A DNA stretch of 64,000 nt, taken from NCBI GenBank assembly GCA_043751595.1, contig JAYUZR010000035.1, forward strand, positions 1-64,000, written 5' to 3'. Position 1 is the first letter of the stretch. Each line of letters opens with the position of its first letter. The notes below the pieces were generated by a model that searched no databases, was not told the DNA's origin, and was given only the letters and a program-made list of their open reading frames with translations. Shown piece after piece: positions 39,590-48,813 of this stretch. Source of the DNA: JAYUZR01 sp043751595. GTDB taxonomy: Bacteria; Patescibacteriota; UBA1384; CAILIB01. Both the position numbers and the translations under genes were made by a program.

Positions 39590-42201
39590 GCGCAACATTA
39601 CAATGGTGCGCCACTTGCAACGGCACGGGAGTAGAGGCAAAAACCGGTATGGTTCATTCCTGCCCTGTTTGCAACGGAACAGGAGGGACCGTCTTTATTT
39701 TGAACAAGCGCTTTGTCATCGATCCTCCGCTTTTGCATACCCGACACAGTGCGAGCAACGAGAGCTTTAAGCGAACACTCACTACGGGCCTAGCTGCATT
39801 CTTCTTTGTACTCATGGTAGCCGGACTGGTTGCCTGGGTAATCACTCAAGAAAAGTACGCAGCTGTCATCTTTAGCCTAGGCAGCTATGCATCACTCTTT
39901 TGGGCAGGTGGCCACTTGGCAAATATCCGTCCGCCCCACCTTAGCTTGCAGGCATTAGGTTCCACCGATAAGCCGGCTAGTTTTATTCGGTACTGCGATG
40001 ACAGAGTAATTACCATTCTTGAGGGTGCAGCACAGCAAGCACTCTCAGAAAACTCTGCCGAGATTACCCCGTTCCACATGCTGGAAGCACTTCTAGAAGA
40101 TAGTAGAATCCAGAACGTACTCCTTCGTGGAGAGTGCGATCTTAACGCCTTTACTCAATATATTGCCAGCCTCAAAACTAAAGCAGAGGCGCCTGTGCAG
40201 GTTACTCATTTTTCTTCTGCATCCAAAGAGGTACTAGCCAACTCTCTGGCCATCGCCCTAGAAAACGAGCTTCCTCATGTAGATGGCGAAGATATATTGC
40301 TAGCAATTGTTAATTACTATCCCGAACTTGCACAGCTTGTTAAACAGTTCTCAATTACACCAGAGCAACTCTACGATTTAGCCCGCTGGATGGGGTGGGA
40401 AGATGCCCAGCGCGATTGGTGGGTACAATGGGGCAAGGGAGGACGCGGAAAGCCTAAGGGTAAGATGAATAAGGCCTGGAGTGCGCTTCCCACACCGACT
40501 CTTGATCACTTCGGGAACGATCTAACCAGCCATATCCCAAGAGAAAACCTTGCCCTCTTAAAGGCGCGCGATAAAGAACTCCTAGAAACCCTTGGTATTT
40601 TGGGGCGAAGTGGCCGCAATAGCATGCTAATTAGAAGTGAAGATGCTTTGGGTTCTCGCGCTATCATTTCTGCCATCGCTCTCAGAATGCTCGAAGAAAA
40701 TGTTCCGGAGCCCCTTTTGGATAAGCGACTAGTCGAGGTGGATATCGCCGCCCTTCTAACTAGTAGCGCACACCCAGAACAACTACTTCAATCTCTATTA
40801 GTTGAGATTTCTAATGCCGGCAATGTTGTCTTGGTACTTCCGAGTATTCAGCTACTAGCGCCAAGTAGTAAGCAAAGCCTAGATGCCTCTGCCGTCCTTG
40901 TTTCAGCCATTACTCAAGGAAATATTCAGGTACTGAGTACCTGCAATCATGGTGACTACCGCCGCTACATTGAAGGAAATCCCAACCTTAAAGATGCGCT
41001 CTCAGTTGTTACCCTAGCCGAACTTACCCCAGCCGAAGCCCTTCCAGTGCTAGAGCTTGAGGTTCCTCGCCTTGAAAGCAAGTACAACGTTGGCATAACC
41101 TATCCAGCCCTTATGCGTGCCGTCACGCTGGCTAGTCGCCTTATCAGCGATCCACCCCTTCCGCGCAGTGCCCTAGACCTATTAGAGGAGCTTGCTAGTG
41201 CACAGTCTCAGAAGGGCGGCGGGGTTATCGACCAATCTTCTATCGATGCCCTGGTTCAGCAAAAAACTGGAGTGCCCGTTGGTATGGTTGATGGCCAGGA
41301 AAAAGACCGTCTCCTGCATATTGAAGAGGAGTTGAGTAATCGAGTAATCGGCCAGAGCCTGGCTACCCACCTTGTTGCTCAAGCCATTCAACGTTCGCGA
41401 GCTGGTCTCCACCAGAGCAACCGTCCGGTGAGTAGCTTCTTATTTGTTGGACCTACTGGTGTAGGCAAAACCGAAACCGCTAAAGCCCTAGCTGCCATCT
41501 ATTTTGGGTCGGAAGAACGAATGGTGCGCATAGATATGAGTGAGTACCAGGAGCCGCAATCGGTGTATCGCCTAATTGGAGCACCCGCCCAGAGCAGCGA
41601 TGCCCTTACCGAGGGTGGCATGCTTACCACCCCTATTCGAGAACACCCCTTTAGTCTCATTCTGCTCGATGAGTTTGAAAAGGCCCACCCCGATGTTCTT
41701 AACCTGTTCCTACAACTCTTAGATGATGGCCGCCTAACCGATAACGCCGGAAGGACCGTTAAGTACAGTAATACGATTGTGATCGCCACCTCCAATGCTG
41801 GAGTAAAAGAAATGGTAGAACTTAGCCTACGCGGGTTATCACCCGAAGAGTTTGAAAAGGAAAGTATGGCCGTGCTTAAGAACTATTATAAGCCCGAGCT
41901 TATCAACCGTTTTGATGCCGTAATTCCGTTCTCAGCACTACGAAGGGAGGAGGTACTCACCATCACCCAGAATCAGCTTAAGCACCTTATCAATTCTACT
42001 CGCGATCAAGGGTATGAAATTAGCTTTAGCGAGGATGCTGTCCAGTATATTGCTGATCGCGGATATAACCCTGAGTTTGGTGCGCGCCCGATTCGCCGGG
42101 CGGTTCAAGATATTGCCGAGAGCCGCGTAGCCTCACTCCTCCTTAGTGACCAACTTCCCAAGGATCGACCGCTGGAAATTACAGCAGACATGTTACGATA
42201 A
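39586..42201 (+). CDS. Membrane-anchored ClpC/ClpB-like AAA+ protein with DnaJ-type zinc motif
   Basis: 871 residues. Two CxxCxGxG motifs at residues 8-33 (C8, C11, C26, C29) could bind zinc as in DnaJ. Two membrane helices follow (about 62-112), then a Clp N-like domain (about 140-235, ITPFHMLEALLED). The D1 region keeps the fold outline but its Walker A is lost (LGRSGRNSMLIRSEDALGSRAI). The D2 motor is intact: FVGPTGVGKTETAKALA (about 617-633), LILLDEFEKAHPDVLNLFLQLLDDGRLTDNAGRTV, ATSNAG, LINRFDAVIPF, plus the D2-small domain (EFGARPIRRAVQ). Probably a membrane-tethered unfoldase. Confidence 0.8.
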   Translation: MSATLQWCATCNGTGVEAKTGMVHSCPVCNGTGGTVFILNKRFVIDPPLLHTRHSASNESFKRTLTTGLAAFFFVLMVAGLVAWVITQEKYAAVIFSLGSYASLFWAGGHLANIRPPHLSLQALGSTDKPASFIRYCDDRVITILEGAAQQALSENSAEITPFHMLEALLEDSRIQNVLLRGECDLNAFTQYIASLKTKAEAPVQVTHFSSASKEVLANSLAIALENELPHVDGEDILLAIVNYYPELAQLVKQFSITPEQLYDLARWMGWEDAQRDWWVQWGKGGRGKPKGKMNKAWSALPTPTLDHFGNDLTSHIPRENLALLKARDKELLETLGILGRSGRNSMLIRSEDALGSRAIISAIALRMLEENVPEPLLDKRLVEVDIAALLTSSAHPEQLLQSLLVEISNAGNVVLVLPSIQLLAPSSKQSLDASAVLVSAITQGNIQVLSTCNHGDYRRYIEGNPNLKDALSVVTLAELTPAEALPVLELEVPRLESKYNVGITYPALMRAVTLASRLISDPPLPRSALDLLEELASAQSQKGGGVIDQSSIDALVQQKTGVPVGMVDGQEKDRLLHIEEELSNRVIGQSLATHLVAQAIQRSRAGLHQSNRPVSSFLFVGPTGVGKTETAKALAAIYFGSEERMVRIDMSEYQEPQSVYRLIGAPAQSSDALTEGGMLTTPIREHPFSLILLDEFEKAHPDVLNLFLQLLDDGRLTDNAGRTVKYSNTIVIATSNAGVKEMVELSLRGLSPEEFEKESMAVLKNYYKPELINRFDAVIPFSALRREEVLTITQNQLKHLINSTRDQGYEISFSEDAVQYIADRGYNPEFGARPIRRAVQDIAESRVASLLLSDQLPKDRPLEITADMLR

Positions 42202-42205
42202 CACT

Positions 42206-42994
42206 ATGAGAATTACTCACACGATAGCAACGAGAAAAAGGGCGTTCACCCTCATCGAGCTCATGGTAGCCGTGCTTATCATTGCCTTAATTAGTGCGTT
42301 CGCCACCACCAACTTCTTGGCCGCACAGCGCAACGCTCGTGATAACGCTCGTAAAGCAACAGTAAATGCTATAGCAACAGCTGTAGAAAGCTACTATGCC
42401 GCCAAGCGCACCTTCCCAGGGCGGACCGATGCAGCTGCTGATGTAGGTGGAGCGCCAACCAATATTACTCAATACAACGACGCCGCCCGCGGATGCCAGT
42501 TTATTCTTGATTACGGCGTCACTGGCGAATATCCTTACCTTTACAGCTACGTACCTTACACTCAAGGACAGGATTGTGATAACCCGCCTACGCCAGTACC
42601 ACCTCTGGCTGGGCCAAGTGGCAGCCTTACCGTATATGGTAATAGCTTATACCTGCCTACCAGAAGCTGGATTCCAGGCCTAGGTGATTACCTAAGCCCT
42701 ACTCCGATTGAGCGTCGCTTTTCAGATGTTACCGGTAGTGGAATCGAACCCTACGCCAATCCTCCGGCAGCAGATCTTCTTGGCACCACCTACCTGCGCA
42801 CCCTCCAGTATCGCCGCCTTGATGGGGGCTATATGGTGTCTGCCAAGCTTGAAAATAGTGCCATCGACCAAGATGCAATTCCTACTGGAACCAACGATGC
42901 ACAGCCTTATTTACCAAAGCGGTTCAGAAGCGCTGCTACAGGTGGAACCGGCACCGGAATTACCAACACCAATGTCTATATCATTCGTAAATAA
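42206..42994 (+). CDS. Type IV pilin-like/pseudopilin protein
   Basis: 262 residues. RKRAFTLIELMVAVLIIALISAFATTNFLAAQRNARDNARK is a prepilin leader plus helix with Glu five after Phe. The large domain has a Pro-rich Cys-containing loop and an ordered C-terminus. TACGAT lies exactly six bases before ATG 42206, correcting the earlier in-frame start at 42146 that lies in the Clp gene. The following pseudopilin overlaps it by 23 bases. Confidence 0.85.
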   Translation: MRITHTIATRKRAFTLIELMVAVLIIALISAFATTNFLAAQRNARDNARKATVNAIATAVESYYAAKRTFPGRTDAAADVGGAPTNITQYNDAARGCQFILDYGVTGEYPYLYSYVPYTQGQDCDNPPTPVPPLAGPSGSLTVYGNSLYLPTRSWIPGLGDYLSPTPIERRFSDVTGSGIEPYANPPAADLLGTTYLRTLQYRRLDGGYMVSAKLENSAIDQDAIPTGTNDAQPYLPKRFRSAATGGTGTGITNTNVYIIRK

Positions 42995-43568
42995 GTATAG
43001 GCGCCTAAGCGCCTTTACTATTATCGAGCTGTTAGTGGTACTGATTATTATCGGCATCATTCTTTCGCTCAGTGGAATCCAATATAGCGTTAGCCGAAAG
43101 CATGCTCGCGACGCTCTTCGCGTTTCTCATCTTCAACAGTACGCTGCAGTACTTGAACAATCCGCCCTCCTAAGCCAGGGGCGCTATCCCAAGTCTGGTG
43201 GGGCGGGAGATATTTCCTGCGCCGATCAAATTGTCTTTCCTTCTGGAATCACGCTTTCTCAGTTTACAAACGGCATCGCCCCAAAAGACCCGTTCCCGTT
43301 TTCTACCACCATCTCTTGCAATGCAGATGCACAGGGTGGCTACAGGTACCACACCCAGTACCAACTTTCTGCCGCCAGCCAGGCCGTAGTAACTAAGCAT
43401 ACTTATATTCTTGAGACTCTTCTCGAGCTTGAGCGTGATACTGACACCAACATCCTACAAACCCCTGCCGAGCTAGGTGGCAACCTACCTGCCGTAGACG
43501 CTACAAGTGGCCGCTCACGCTACTTTTTGGCTGGAATCTACTGCAGCACCATGCCCTGCTACAAGTAG
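42972..43568 (+). CDS. Type IV pilin-like/pseudopilin protein
   Basis: 198 residues. The leader YRRLSAFTIIELLVVLIIIGIILSLSGIQYSVSRKHARDA fits the prepilin peptidase pattern. Four cysteines lie in the globular domain, with CSTMPCYK at the very C-terminus. ATG 42972 overlaps the end of the preceding pseudopilin gene. The pair probably contributes minor subunits to a type IV pilus or DNA-uptake pilus; the peptidase, motor and platform genes are outside the window. Confidence 0.85.
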   Translation: MSISFVNKYRRLSAFTIIELLVVLIIIGIILSLSGIQYSVSRKHARDALRVSHLQQYAAVLEQSALLSQGRYPKSGGAGDISCADQIVFPSGITLSQFTNGIAPKDPFPFSTTISCNADAQGGYRYHTQYQLSAASQAVVTKHTYILETLLELERDTDTNILQTPAELGGNLPAVDATSGRSRYFLAGIYCSTMPCYK

Positions 43569-43616
43569 CCAGATCAAGCCTTGCTTAGGCCTAACAAATT
43601 GGGTATAGCAGAGTGT

Positions 43617-44783
43617 ATGACTACTACCGAGCTCACCCCCAAGCAGCAGCTCTCAGAGCTAATCCGTACAAGTAAGAGTATTCTCTTAATCACCCACGAA
43701 CACCCCGATGGTGACGCACTCGGATCGCTCCTTGCCTTGCATCATGCGCTCACTAAAATGGGCAAGAAGGTTACTTCTGCAGTAGACGGCGACATTGCCG
43801 ATTACTATCAGTTCCTTCCTGGAATCAATCAAATCGAGCGCGAGTTTAGTAGCAACAAAGACCTTCTCATCATGGTTGATGAGTCACAGGCCAAGGTTGG
43901 CAATGTTTCGCTTAAGCGCCTAGGCGAGAATAAGCTAATGATCGTCGTCACGCCAAAGGATGGCATTCTTGTTCCAGAGAACTTCTTAATAGAGGACGGC
44001 TCCTTCGATTTTGATGCCATTATTGCCGTAGATTGCTCCAGCAAAGAGCGACTAGGCGCCTTAGCAGACCGCTGCGCCGATCTCTTCTACGAGGTTCCCT
44101 TAGTTAATATCGATCACCACCCCGGTAATACCAACTTCGGCAAGATCAATCTGGTAGATATTGCTGCTTCATCAACTGCCGAGTTACTCGTGGCCATTCT
44201 CGAGATGGTCGGGCGCGATCAAGGCCTTATCACCGAACAAGTTGCTACCTGCCTTCTAGCTGGAATTATCTCCGATACCAGCAGCTTCCAAAACTCCAAC
44301 ACCACACCGAAGTCTCTTACTGTTGCTGCACAACTAGTAGCTGCTGGCGGAAAGCAGCAAGAAATTGTCCGAGAGCTCTTTAAGAACCGCTCTCTTGCCA
44401 TGCTTCGTCTTTGGGGCCGCGCCCTTTCGTACATCAAAGAAGATGCCCCCCACCGCTTTGCCTGGTCCACCCTTAGTAAGGCAGATTTTGTCGCTTCTCA
44501 GGCCACGCCAGATATGGCTCGCAGCCTGATTGATGAACTCCTCAAAACCGCTCAGGGTGTAGATTTTGTCCTACTTCTCACCGAAGAAGATGGTTCAGTA
44601 GTAGGAAATCTCCGCAGTGTTAAACCCACCGCCGATGTTCGCCAACTAGCCGTTAGCTTTGGTGGCGCAGGCCATGCTCAAGCAGCCGGATTTACCCTTG
44701 AAGATGCAAAGATTCAAGAGAAAGAACAAGAAATCATTTCTCAGATTCGCCAACTTCTTACCGACGGCCTTTCGGCAGTCTAG
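43617..44783 (+). CDS. DHH/DHHA1 phosphoesterase, NrnA-like (nanoRNase / pAp phosphatase)
   Basis: 388 residues. LLITHEHPDGDALGSLLAL, FDAIIAVDCSSKERLG, VNIDHHPGNTNFG (DHH), IISDTSSFQNSNT and the C-terminal GGAGHAQAAGFTL (DHHA1 GGGH) give the complete set of metal and substrate residues. NrnA degrades di- to tetranucleotide RNAs and dephosphorylates pAp. It carries an insert of about 40 residues (LLIMVDESQAKVGNVSLKRLGENKLMIVVTPKDGIL) not seen in the second copy at 51 kb. S15 and PNPase follow, all RNA genes. Confidence 0.88.
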   Translation: MTTTELTPKQQLSELIRTSKSILLITHEHPDGDALGSLLALHHALTKMGKKVTSAVDGDIADYYQFLPGINQIEREFSSNKDLLIMVDESQAKVGNVSLKRLGENKLMIVVTPKDGILVPENFLIEDGSFDFDAIIAVDCSSKERLGALADRCADLFYEVPLVNIDHHPGNTNFGKINLVDIAASSTAELLVAILEMVGRDQGLITEQVATCLLAGIISDTSSFQNSNTTPKSLTVAAQLVAAGGKQQEIVRELFKNRSLAMLRLWGRALSYIKEDAPHRFAWSTLSKADFVASQATPDMARSLIDELLKTAQGVDFVLLLTEEDGSVVGNLRSVKPTADVRQLAVSFGGAGHAQAAGFTLEDAKIQEKEQEIISQIRQLLTDGLSAV

Positions 44784-44861
44784 CAATTGGTTGAATCTCG
44801 GCGGAAATTAAGATATAGTCACCACGTTTTACAGCGCCCTAGCGCATTTCATCTACCTCGT

Positions 44862-45113
44862 ATGTCAACAGTCCAGGTTACCCAATTCCAAACCCACCCT
44901 AACGACACCGGTTCTGTACAGGTACAGATCGCGCGTCTTAGCCAAACTATCACCGAGCTCACCGAGCACCTTAAGCTTCACCGCAAAGATCACAGCTCAC
45001 GCGCTGGTCTTCTTAAAATGGTTGGCCGCCGCCGCCGTCTACTTAATTACCTATCGAACAACAGCCAGAGTTCCTACGCGGATCTCATCAAAGAGCTAGG
45101 GCTTCGTAAGTAA
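44862..45113 (+). CDS. rpsO: 30S ribosomal protein S15
   Basis: 83 residues: FQTHPNDTGSVQVQIARLSQTITELTEHLKLHRKDHSSRAGLLKMVGRRRRLLNYL. The start is ATG 44862. TATAGT at about 44814 lies 42 bases upstream, so the mRNA has a leader that could allow S15 autoregulation as in other bacteria. The stop codon overlaps the pnp ATG (TAATG). Confidence 0.95.
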   Translation: MSTVQVTQFQTHPNDTGSVQVQIARLSQTITELTEHLKLHRKDHSSRAGLLKMVGRRRRLLNYLSNNSQSSYADLIKELGLRK

Positions 45114-47218
45114 TGGCGCTTCAGCGCTATACCAGTCTACTAGGAGAGACCAAGCTCACATTCGAGTTTGGTCGCTTTGCTGAACAGGCCCACGCAGCTG
45201 TCACCGTACAGGCTGGTGAGACCGTAGTACTGGCCACCGTTGTGGTTGCTAAACAAGAGCGCGAAGGTATCGATTACTTCCCTCTTATGGTTGATTACGA
45301 GGAGCGTCTCTACGCTGCTGGTAAGATTTCTGGCTCTCGCTTTATTAAGCGCGAAGGCCGTCCATCTGAAGAAGCCATTCTTACCGCCCGCCTCGTCGAT
45401 CGTCCGCTCCGTCCCCTCTTCGATAAAAAGTTTCGCCGCGATGTTCAGGTAATTATTACCGTTCTTTCGGTAGATACCGAGTACGACCCAGATGTTTTGG
45501 CGATTATCGCCGCTTCTGCCGCTCTAAGCAAAGCTGGCAAGGCTCCTTTTGCCGGACCAGTTGCCGCTTGCCGCATTGGTATGATCGACGGAAAACTCGT
45601 GGTACACCCTACCCGCCTTCAGATGGAAGCATCCGATCTCGATTTGGTTGTAGCTGGTACTGCTGACCGCATCATGATGGTTGAAGCTGGCGCTAACGAA
45701 GTTCCTGAAGATGTAATGCTTGAGGCACTTAAACTCGCACAGAGCTCGATGCAAGATGTGATCAAGACTCAAAAAGAGTTCTTCGTCCCCTATTCTTCTG
45801 AAGAAGCTATCAAGGCTGGGCCAACTGCCGAAGATACTATTATCGAGCAATACGGATCAGCCATTAAGGCCGCTTACGCTACTGGCGCAGATCGTCGCGA
45901 AAAGCTTGATGCCCTTCTGGCCACTATCTTGGTTGAGCTTGATGGCAAGTTTAAGCAAAGTGAGATTAAGACTGTTTTCGGCAAGTTGTTCGATAAAGAA
46001 GTACGCACCGCTATTCTCGATCGCAAAGAACGCCCAGATGGTCGCGCCATTACCGAGGTTCGCCCAATCACTATTGAGGTCGGCCTCCTGCCCCGCACTC
46101 ACGGATCTGGTTTGTTCACTCGCGGACAGACACAGGCTCTTACCATTGCCACCCTTGGCGCACCTGGTGATGAGCAGATGATTGACACTATGGAGACCGA
46201 AGGTACCAAGCGCTACATGCACCACTACAACTTCCCTCCGTTTTCAACCGGAGAGACCTCCCCTGTTCGTGGCGCATCCCGCCGCGAGATTGGGCACGGA
46301 GCCCTCGCTGAACGCGCCCTGGTGCCCGTTTTGCCGGATAAGGATACTTTCCCCTACACCATTCGTTTAGTGTCCGAGATTCTGTCCTCAAACGGTTCTT
46401 CGTCGATGGCTGCAACCTGCGGCTCTACCCTCGCCCTTATGGACGCTGGTGTGCCCATTAAAAAGCCAGTTGCCGGTGTTGCTATGGGATTGGTTACCAA
46501 CCACGACTCTAGTGTGTTCGAGGTCTTAACCGATCTACAGGGACAAGAAGACTTCTCTGGCGATATGGACTTCAAGATTGCTGGAACAAGAGATGGTATT
46601 ACTGCTATCCAGATGGATACCAAGATTGCCGGTCTTAGCTGGCCCATTATTGAGCAGACGCTTACTCAGGCCTACACCGGGCGTATGCACATTATGGATA
46701 AGATGCTCGAAGCTCTTCCTGAGCCTCGTGCCGATATCTCTGCCTATGCACCGCGCATTGTGGCGATCAAGATTGCTCCCGAGAAAATTGGTGAGCTTAT
46801 CGGACCTGGTGGGAAAAACATCAATAGAATTATTGATGCAGCTGGTGGAAAGTCTGTTACCTCAATTGATATTGAAGAGGACGGAACGGTTCTTATTTCT
46901 TCAACCGACGCTGAGTTAGCCCAACACGCTATCTCTGAGATTCAGGCCATTGGCCGCGTAATCGAGGTTGGTGAGGTGTTCGATGGCTACGTTGCCGGTA
47001 TCGTGCGTGATCGTAACGATCCTACTAAGGAAATTGGAGCAATCGTTGAGTTCTTGCCTGGCAAGGATGGTATGGTCCATATTTCTCAAGTTAGCAACGA
47101 GCGTATCGCCAATATTTCATCTTTGTTGAATGTTGGTGACACCGTACGCGTTAAGGTGATTGCCATTGATCCAGAGAAGGGACGCTTCTCCCTCTCGATC
47201 AAAGATGTGACCGACTAG
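45113..47218 (+). CDS. pnp: Polyribonucleotide nucleotidyltransferase (PNPase)
   Basis: 701 residues with two RNase PH cores (ETVVLATVVVAKQEREGIDYFPLMVDYEERLYAAGKI...; RGQTQALTIATLGAPGDEQMIDTME...), the alpha-helical domain between them, the KH domain (KIGELIGPGGKNINRIIDAAGG) and an S1 domain (GEVFDGYVAGIVRD...VHISQVSNERI). It degrades RNA 3'-5' with phosphate. It is coupled to rpsO, the conserved gene order. Confidence 0.97.
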   Translation: MALQRYTSLLGETKLTFEFGRFAEQAHAAVTVQAGETVVLATVVVAKQEREGIDYFPLMVDYEERLYAAGKISGSRFIKREGRPSEEAILTARLVDRPLRPLFDKKFRRDVQVIITVLSVDTEYDPDVLAIIAASAALSKAGKAPFAGPVAACRIGMIDGKLVVHPTRLQMEASDLDLVVAGTADRIMMVEAGANEVPEDVMLEALKLAQSSMQDVIKTQKEFFVPYSSEEAIKAGPTAEDTIIEQYGSAIKAAYATGADRREKLDALLATILVELDGKFKQSEIKTVFGKLFDKEVRTAILDRKERPDGRAITEVRPITIEVGLLPRTHGSGLFTRGQTQALTIATLGAPGDEQMIDTMETEGTKRYMHHYNFPPFSTGETSPVRGASRREIGHGALAERALVPVLPDKDTFPYTIRLVSEILSSNGSSSMAATCGSTLALMDAGVPIKKPVAGVAMGLVTNHDSSVFEVLTDLQGQEDFSGDMDFKIAGTRDGITAIQMDTKIAGLSWPIIEQTLTQAYTGRMHIMDKMLEALPEPRADISAYAPRIVAIKIAPEKIGELIGPGGKNINRIIDAAGGKSVTSIDIEEDGTVLISSTDAELAQHAISEIQAIGRVIEVGEVFDGYVAGIVRDRNDPTKEIGAIVEFLPGKDGMVHISQVSNERIANISSLLNVGDTVRVKVIAIDPEKGRFSLSIKDVTD

Positions 47219-47235
47219 GCGAGTAGTCGCTTGTA

Positions 47236-47267
47236 CTAAAAAAGAACGGGAAACCGTTCTTTTTTAG
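47236..47267. terminator. Bidirectional terminator between pnp and tRNA-Ile
   Basis: AAAAAAGAACGG-GAAA-CCGTTCTTTTTT, a GNRA-type loop with A and T runs on both sides, between convergent units. Confidence 0.9.
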
Positions 47268-47344
47268 TGGTCGGCTTGATGGGACTTGAACCCATGACCG
47301 GCGCCTTATAAGAGCGCTGCTCTAACCAGCTGAGCTACAAGCCG
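47268..47344 (-). tRNA. tRNA-Ile (UAU)
   Basis: Acceptor CGGCTTG/CAAGCCG, anticodon arm GCGCT-CTTATAA-GGCGC with TAT, T arm TGGGTTCAAGTCCCA, encoded CCA. The TAT anticodon reads AUA directly, so tRNA-Ile lysidine modification of a CAU tRNA may not be needed for this codon. Confidence 0.92.
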
Positions 47345-47434
47345 AGAGAAGGAGGGAATAAACAAGTTTACTTGTTTATTCGTGACTGAACGAGGCGTGT
47401 ATCCGGCAAGGCCGGATACCAGGAGACACAAGAC
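47345..47434. repeat. Hairpins upstream of tRNA-Ile sharing a motif with the tRNA-Asn region
   Basis: GAATAAACAAGT and ACTTGTTTATTC (47356-47381) form a perfect 12-bp hairpin. GTATCCGGC-AAG-GCCGGATAC (47399-47419) follows, then CAGGAGACACAAGAC (47420-47434), identical to 27566-27580. Confidence 0.6.
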
Positions 47435-47469
47435 ACCCAAAAACCTGTCTCACTATGCCAGAATCTCTC

Positions 47470-48597
47470 CTACTTTCCAGGCCCATCTACCCGATAGAAC
47501 AATGCTTCATCCTCCTGCTGCCTCCCACACTTAACAGCATCAATCGCTGCGATAACTTGCGCAATGGATGAATCCCCCACAAGCTCACCCTTAAGCTTCT
47601 TCATTTTTTTCTGAAGTTGATCAGTTGATACCGTCTTAGTTTGATCATCTTCATATACATACTTCAAAGCATAATGACCTTTGTAGGTATTTAGCTTTTT
47701 GCGATGCACCTGAAGCTCACCATTGGTGCATCTACATGTATTATGCAGTCTTAAGCAGCTGCAACTAGATTCTAAGCCAATAACCCAAGGTGAATCCGTA
47801 CTAAGTCTTTCGTGTAAAGCATGTTGAAAAGATGTACCAACACTGGATAACTGGCTAAGCAGAAGAGTTTCGTGGGAACCTGCAGACCGAACACTTTTAA
47901 CCAGAGTAGTAACTGCACCGAATTGGGAAAGCTCTATTGTAGGCTGATCAGCCAATGCCTGCACCAGTTGTTTAAGTACTGATCTTTGTGGGAAGGGGAG
48001 ATCTATGATTAGGATAGGCTGCTTAGCCAAGTATGCAATCTGCAGCGCGCGAAACAACCCGACTGGAACTTCAATCAACTCACCACTGGAACTTATGACT
48101 GGATCGCTAGGCTTCTCTAAATAACCTAAAGCTTCGGACAAGGCTGATACTTGCTTTCCAAGTTTTAGTGAGCCCCTAACCTTAGGTAGTACAACTTTTT
48201 TTGAGGTGGTTAGTTGACCCAGCGCTTGCTCAAAAGCCGGCTCTAGGTAGACTGAGCCGTTCAAATGCAGTGAGCCAAGCAAGGCGGGGGAACTAGATGG
48301 TAGTTTTTTATTCTGAACCAGATACCACAGGGCAACCGCAATGGGCAGCTCCAAAGAAGTAGTATGTTCAAGCGAGTACTCAGAATACACACTTACGGTA
48401 ACTCGAACCAAAGGAAGGGCTAATCCTAAGGTGCGCAGCGTGGCCCGCACCTTTTCTCGTATATTCCTGCCTTGCCCGGGGCTTATCCCAATCACATTAA
48501 ACACTGGCATTCCGGGATTAATAACCACCTCAATTGATACCGGAACCAGCCCCTGAGAGGCCAGCGCATAACTACTTAGTTGAATATACTTTTGCAT
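47470..48597 (-). CDS. ComM/YifB-like protein with degenerate ATPase
   Basis: 375 residues. The N-terminal ChlI-type domain is intact (GLVPVSIEVVINPGMPVFNVIGISPGQGRNIREKVRATLRTLGL, LELPIAVALWYLV, LLGSLHLNGSVYLEPA). In the region of the AAA+ motor the Walker A is replaced by QPILIIDLPFPQRSVLKQLVQAL, and no Walker B is seen. The C-terminal Cys motif is CSCLRLHNTCRCTNGEL. ComM is a helicase for recombination during transformation; this copy may act as a non-motor partner. TATAAC lies six bases before ATG 48597. Confidence 0.72.
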   Translation of the reverse strand: MQKYIQLSSYALASQGLVPVSIEVVINPGMPVFNVIGISPGQGRNIREKVRATLRTLGLALPLVRVTVSVYSEYSLEHTTSLELPIAVALWYLVQNKKLPSSSPALLGSLHLNGSVYLEPAFEQALGQLTTSKKVVLPKVRGSLKLGKQVSALSEALGYLEKPSDPVISSSGELIEVPVGLFRALQIAYLAKQPILIIDLPFPQRSVLKQLVQALADQPTIELSQFGAVTTLVKSVRSAGSHETLLLSQLSSVGTSFQHALHERLSTDSPWVIGLESSCSCLRLHNTCRCTNGELQVHRKKLNTYKGHYALKYVYEDDQTKTVSTDQLQKKMKKLKGELVGDSSIAQVIAAIDAVKCGRQQEDEALFYRVDGPGK

Positions 48598-48712
48598 AGG
48601 CAGGTTATACAGTTGCTGCCTTTTCACTTTCCAGGCTATGCAAGGATTCTGGCCGTTTGCATAGCCCTCGACACCCTCATCCCAATCTGGTAAGGTCTCT
48701 CTCGACTGGCGA

Positions 48713-48797
48713 GCCGCGATGGCGGAATGGTATACGCACTAGGTTGAGGGCCTAGCCCAGCAATGGGGTGAGGGTTCGAGTCCCTCTCGCGGCACCA
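48713..48797 (+). tRNA. tRNA-Leu (GAG)
   Basis: Class II. Acceptor GCCGCGA/TCGCGGC, anticodon arm CTAGG-TTGAGGG-CCTAG with GAG, variable arm CCCAGCAATGGGG, T arm GAGGGTTCGAGTCCCTC, encoded CCA. Confidence 0.94.
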
Positions 48798-48813
48798 GTA
48801 TTTTAGTTACACC

